Assembly: GCF_040361335.1 (NCBI RefSeq)
Contig: NZ_APNM01000019.1
Coordinates: 1 to 64,000, forward strand
Source of the DNA: APNM01 sp040361335
Lineage (GTDB): Bacteria > Pseudomonadota > Gammaproteobacteria > Nevskiales > Salinisphaeraceae
Direction: 5' to 3'
Length of the DNA: 64,000 nucleotides
The translations under genes were made by a program, and so were the position numbers. Under the pieces are notes generated by a model. It was not told the origin of the DNA, made no database searches, and saw only the letters and a program-made list of their open reading frames with translations. Positions 61,597 through 64,000 of this stretch are shown one piece after another; the first letter of the stretch is position 1; each line of letters starts with the position of its first letter.

Positions 61597-62382
61597 CTAG
61601 CGGCCCTGGAATTTGGCCTCGCGGCGTTCAATGAACGACTGCACGCCCTCCTTCGCGTCCTCGCTCTGCATGATGGGCATGAGCTCGGGGAACAGCCGGT
61701 CGATGGCGGCGCGCTCGCCCTCGACCACTGAGAGACGGGCGTTGCGTAGGGTCGCGTACACGCCCAGCGGTGCCTGCCTGGCGATGCGCTCGGCGATCTC
61801 GAAGGCCTTGTCGAACTGCTCGCCGGCCGGGGTGACCTCCTGCACGAAGCCCATGCGGTAGGCCTCCTCGGCGCCGAACTCGTCGGCGGTGAGCAGGTAG
61901 CGCATGGCGTTGCCCCAACCGATGTTCTGGACGAAGCGGATGGTGGCGCCGCCCACCGGGTAGATGCCGCGCTTGACCTCGATCTGGCCGAAGCGGCAGT
62001 CATCCGCGGCCACGCGCACGTCCGCCGCAAGCATCAGCTCCAGGGCCACGGTGAAGCAGATGCCCTGGGCCGCCGCCACCACCGGCTTGCCGACGCGGTT
62101 GTCCGGGTCCAGGCCGAACGGGTCGATGGCGTCCTCGCCGATCTCCGGGAAACCGCCGGCGCCGAAGTGCGGCGCCCACTTGTCCAGCTCCAGGCCGGCG
62201 GTGAGATGCTTGCCCTCCCCGTAGAGCAGGCCGCATCGCAGCTCGTCGTCGTTGTGCAGGCGGCCGTAGGCCTCGGCCAGGGCCAGGTAGGTGTCCACGT
62301 CCATGGCGTTGTACTTCTCGGGGCGGTTGAAGCCCATGCACAGGACGTGGCCGCGCTTCTCGACCTTCAGCTTTTCGGTCAT
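61597..62382 (-). CDS. Enoyl-CoA hydratase/isomerase (crotonase family)
   Basis: 261 residues. Crotonase features are FNRPEKYNAMD, GKHLTAGLELDKW, the Glu in VALELMLAADVR and the Glu in FGQIEVKRGIYPVGG, where hydratases have their catalytic pair. It could be a hydratase or isomerase of fatty or aromatic acyl-CoA. Confidence 0.87.
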   Translation of the reverse strand: MTEKLKVEKRGHVLCMGFNRPEKYNAMDVDTYLALAEAYGRLHNDDELRCGLLYGEGKHLTAGLELDKWAPHFGAGGFPEIGEDAIDPFGLDPDNRVGKPVVAAAQGICFTVALELMLAADVRVAADDCRFGQIEVKRGIYPVGGATIRFVQNIGWGNAMRYLLTADEFGAEEAYRMGFVQEVTPAGEQFDKAFEIAERIARQAPLGVYATLRNARLSVVEGERAAIDRLFPELMPIMQSEDAKEGVQSFIERREAKFQGR

Positions 62383-62508
62383 GCCGATCTCCCGGTTGTT
62401 CGGATTGCGGTTGGCACAGGCCGGTGAAGATACCAGCGTTGGCCGGCGGAACGCACCGGCGCTTGCCCCGATTCGACCGGCCCGGTCCAGGCGTTACACT
62501 CGGAGGGC

Positions 62509-62994
62509 ATGAAAGCTATCGTCCCGACATTGCTGGCGCTGGGACTGCTGGCGGCGACCCCGGCCGCGTCCGCGGACGCCGACGCGGTCACGGGTGTGTG
62601 GCTGACCGCCGCCGGGGACGGCTATGTCCAGGTCTTCGAGGAGGCCGGACGTTACCACGGCAAGACCGTGGGCGCGCCGCCCGGCGAGGGCAACCCGGAC
62701 GCCACGGACGAGCACAATCCGGACCCCGCCAAGCGCGACCGCAACCTGCTCGGCATCCGACTCCTGAAGGGTTTCGAGTACGACGGTGACGGGGTCTGGA
62801 AGGGCGGCCGCGCCTACGACCCCAACAACGGCAAGACCTACGACGCCAAGATGTGGCTGGGAGATTCCGACACCTTGAAGCTGCGCGGCTACATCGGGGT
62901 GTCGCTGTTCGGCCGTACCGAGACCTGGACCCGCGTCGGCCGCGACGCGGAAGGCATCGACGAAAGCGAGCTGGTGGACGGCGCCGGCCGCTGA
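62509..62994 (+). CDS. DUF2147 secreted protein
   Basis: 161 residues. The signal peptide (1-22) ends with AASA. The DUF2147 beta domain has GVWLTAAGDGYVQVFEEAGRYHGKTV, DRNLLGIRLLKGFEYDG, WKGGRAYDPNNGKTYDAKMWLGD and RGYIGVSLFGRTETWTRV in order. Periplasmic. Function unknown, sometimes found with stress genes. Confidence 0.88.
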   Translation: MKAIVPTLLALGLLAATPAASADADAVTGVWLTAAGDGYVQVFEEAGRYHGKTVGAPPGEGNPDATDEHNPDPAKRDRNLLGIRLLKGFEYDGDGVWKGGRAYDPNNGKTYDAKMWLGDSDTLKLRGYIGVSLFGRTETWTRVGRDAEGIDESELVDGAGR

Positions 62995-63014
62995 CGACCC
63001 GCGACGAGGGAACC

Positions 63015-63485
63015 ATGAGCGAAACCAAGCGCCTGCTGGTGGTGGCCCACGCCCCGTCGCCGAACACGCGGCGGCTGGCGGAGGCGGTGCTGTCCGGTGC
63101 CGCGCACCCGGATATCGAGCACGTCGAGACGGTCTGGAAGCCGCCCCTGGAGGCCGGCCCCGACGACGTGCTCGCGGCCGACGCGGTGGTGCTGGGCACC
63201 ACCGAGAACCTCGGCTACATGAGCGGCGCCCTCAAGGATTTCTTCGACCGCACGTACTACTCGGTGCTGGAGGAGACCCAGGGCCTGCCCTACGCCCTCT
63301 ATATCCGCGCCGGGCACGACGGCACCGGCACCCGCCGCGGGGTCGAGACCATCGTCACCGGCCTGCGCTGGAAGGCGGTGCAGGACCCGCTGATCTGCCG
63401 CGGCGAGTTCCAGGAGGCATTCGTGTCCCAGTGCGAGGAGCTGGGCATGTACATGGCGGCGGGGCTGGATTCGGCGGTTTTCTGA
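63015..63485 (+). CDS. Flavodoxin-like NAD(P)H-dependent reductase
   Basis: 156 residues of the flavodoxin-like fold. The phosphate-binding loop is VVAHAPSPNTRRLAEAV, and TTENLGYMSGALKDFFDRTYY resembles the WrbA/FMN-reductase isoalloxazine loop. An NAD(P)H:FMN or quinone reductase is likely. It starts 20 bp after the DUF2147 gene. Confidence 0.8.
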   Translation: MSETKRLLVVAHAPSPNTRRLAEAVLSGAAHPDIEHVETVWKPPLEAGPDDVLAADAVVLGTTENLGYMSGALKDFFDRTYYSVLEETQGLPYALYIRAGHDGTGTRRGVETIVTGLRWKAVQDPLICRGEFQEAFVSQCEELGMYMAAGLDSAVF

Positions 63486-63508
63486 GACGAGGGGAAATCC
63501 CCGGGCTG

Positions 63509-63547
63509 AAAATCCCCCTCAGTCCCCCTTTGGGAAAGGGGGAAGGA
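63509..63547. repeat. C-rich intergenic palindrome (variant)
   Basis: CCCCCTCAGTCCCCCTTTGGGAAAGGGGGAAGG type. It is related in composition to the dispersed family but has a different loop. It sits in the convergent gap and might also terminate transcription. Confidence 0.5.
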
Positions 63548-63624
63548 AGGTACAGGCCGCCCTGACGATGGCGCCGAACCGCGGAGCGGCAGGGGGTTCG
63601 CGGCAGTAGTCCGCCCGGCAAGGC

Positions 63625-64000
63625 TCAGGCGGTCGCCAGCCCTTTCACCTTCGCCTGCAGGTTCTCCATCGCCTCGGTGTACTCGCGCGCCAGGCGGTCG
63701 GCGACGTCGGCCGCGCCCTCGACGCGGTCGATCAGGCCCACGCCCTGGCCGGCGCTCCAGATGTCCTTCCAGGCCTTGGGGCCGTCGCCGTCGTCGGCCT
63801 TGCCGAAGTCCATGCTGCCGGGGCCGGCCTTCTGGACCTCTTCCGGGTCGAGGCCGGCGGCCTCGATGGACGAGCGCAGGTAGTTGCCGTGCACGCCGGT
63901 GAAATAGTCGGTGTAGACGATGTCCTTGGCCTTGGCCTCGACCAGCGCCTGGCGGTAGCCCTCGGGGGTGTTGGCCTCGCGGGTGGCCAGCCAGGGCGTG
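63625..64000 (-). CDS. Nitronate monooxygenase-like flavoprotein, 5' end cut by window
   Basis: Only the C-terminal ~125 residues are visible. They include TPWLATREANTPEGYRQALVE, DIVYTDYFTGVHGNYL and WSAGQGVGLIDRV, as in 2-nitropropane dioxygenase/nitronate monooxygenase family enzymes. The frame remains open past the right edge. It needs the N-terminal FMN part for a firm call. Confidence 0.82.
   Translation of the reverse strand, partial: TPWLATREANTPEGYRQALVEAKAKDIVYTDYFTGVHGNYLRSSIEAAGLDPEEVQKAGPGSMDFGKADDGDGPKAWKDIWSAGQGVGLIDRVEGAADVADRLAREYTEAMENLQAKVKGLATA

Overview
The window is about 64 kb of GC-rich DNA carrying typical gammaproteobacterial genes: a dihydrolipoyl dehydrogenase with its own lipoyl domain, FleQ/FlrC/FliA-type flagellar regulators, mnmG, sufT, oligopeptidase B and DUF2147. 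Glucosylglycerate synthesis and turnover genes (about 14.9-18.7 kb) and an ectoine hydroxylase (about 27.5-28.4 kb) point to a salt-adapted organism. I would guess a halophilic or haloalkaliphilic relative of the Ectothiorhodospiraceae or Xanthomonadales-like groups. The genus cannot be read from this sequence alone, and no rRNA or tRNA gene was seen.

Layout. 1-7.5 kb: end of a pyruvate/2-oxoglutarate dehydrogenase E3 gene, glycerate kinase, fleQ, a sigma-54 promoter, a truncated FlrC-like protein, fliA, a terminator, mgtC, and a gamma-glutamylcyclotransferase/amidotransferase pair. 7.5-12.7 kb: two glycosyltransferases, a chorismatase, an outer-membrane barrel and an anchored hydrolase. 12.78-12.94 kb: a 160-bp multi-hairpin MITE-like element. 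12.9-14.9 kb: a two-component system. 14.9-18.7 kb: the glucosylglycerate genes. 18.7-22.5 kb: a methyltransferase, mnmG, sufT and three tandem 180-bp repeats. 22.5-41.6 kb: housekeeping and metabolic genes, many in short overlapping operons and separated by a dispersed C-rich palindromic repeat; this stretch ends with a lipoprotein superoxide dismutase that lacks its zinc histidines. 41.6-42.7 kb: a duplicated gene tail and a NYN-LOTUS protein.

The standout region is 42,996-51,410. It has lower GC and is an integron gene-cassette array without a visible integrase, made of four cassettes with four attC sites. In every cassette the first bases (TTRRRY half of R') are the exact complement of that cassette's own terminal R'' core, as circular excision requires. 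Cassettes 1, 2 and 4 carry a GIY-YIG protein, an unknown protein and a frameshifted membrane protein. Cassette 3 is about 6.2 kb, far larger than usual, and holds a translationally coupled three-gene operon: a 71-aa single-pass membrane protein, a 1266-aa helical-repeat/PIN-like protein, and a 642-aa unknown protein. The first two share a G-D-x-S-x-N-V-x-A-G-R-D-V-N motif. I infer an undescribed mobile conflict (defence) system.

51.4-60 kb is a second accessory stretch with four toxin-antitoxin modules (PIN with Xre/ImmA-like peptidase, RES with Xre, HicAB, Phd/ParE), mixed with a TetR/SDR pair, azlCD and small enzymes. 60-64 kb returns to metabolic genes: an APH-like kinase, a crotonase, DUF2147, a flavodoxin-like reductase, and a nitronate monooxygenase cut by the window edge.
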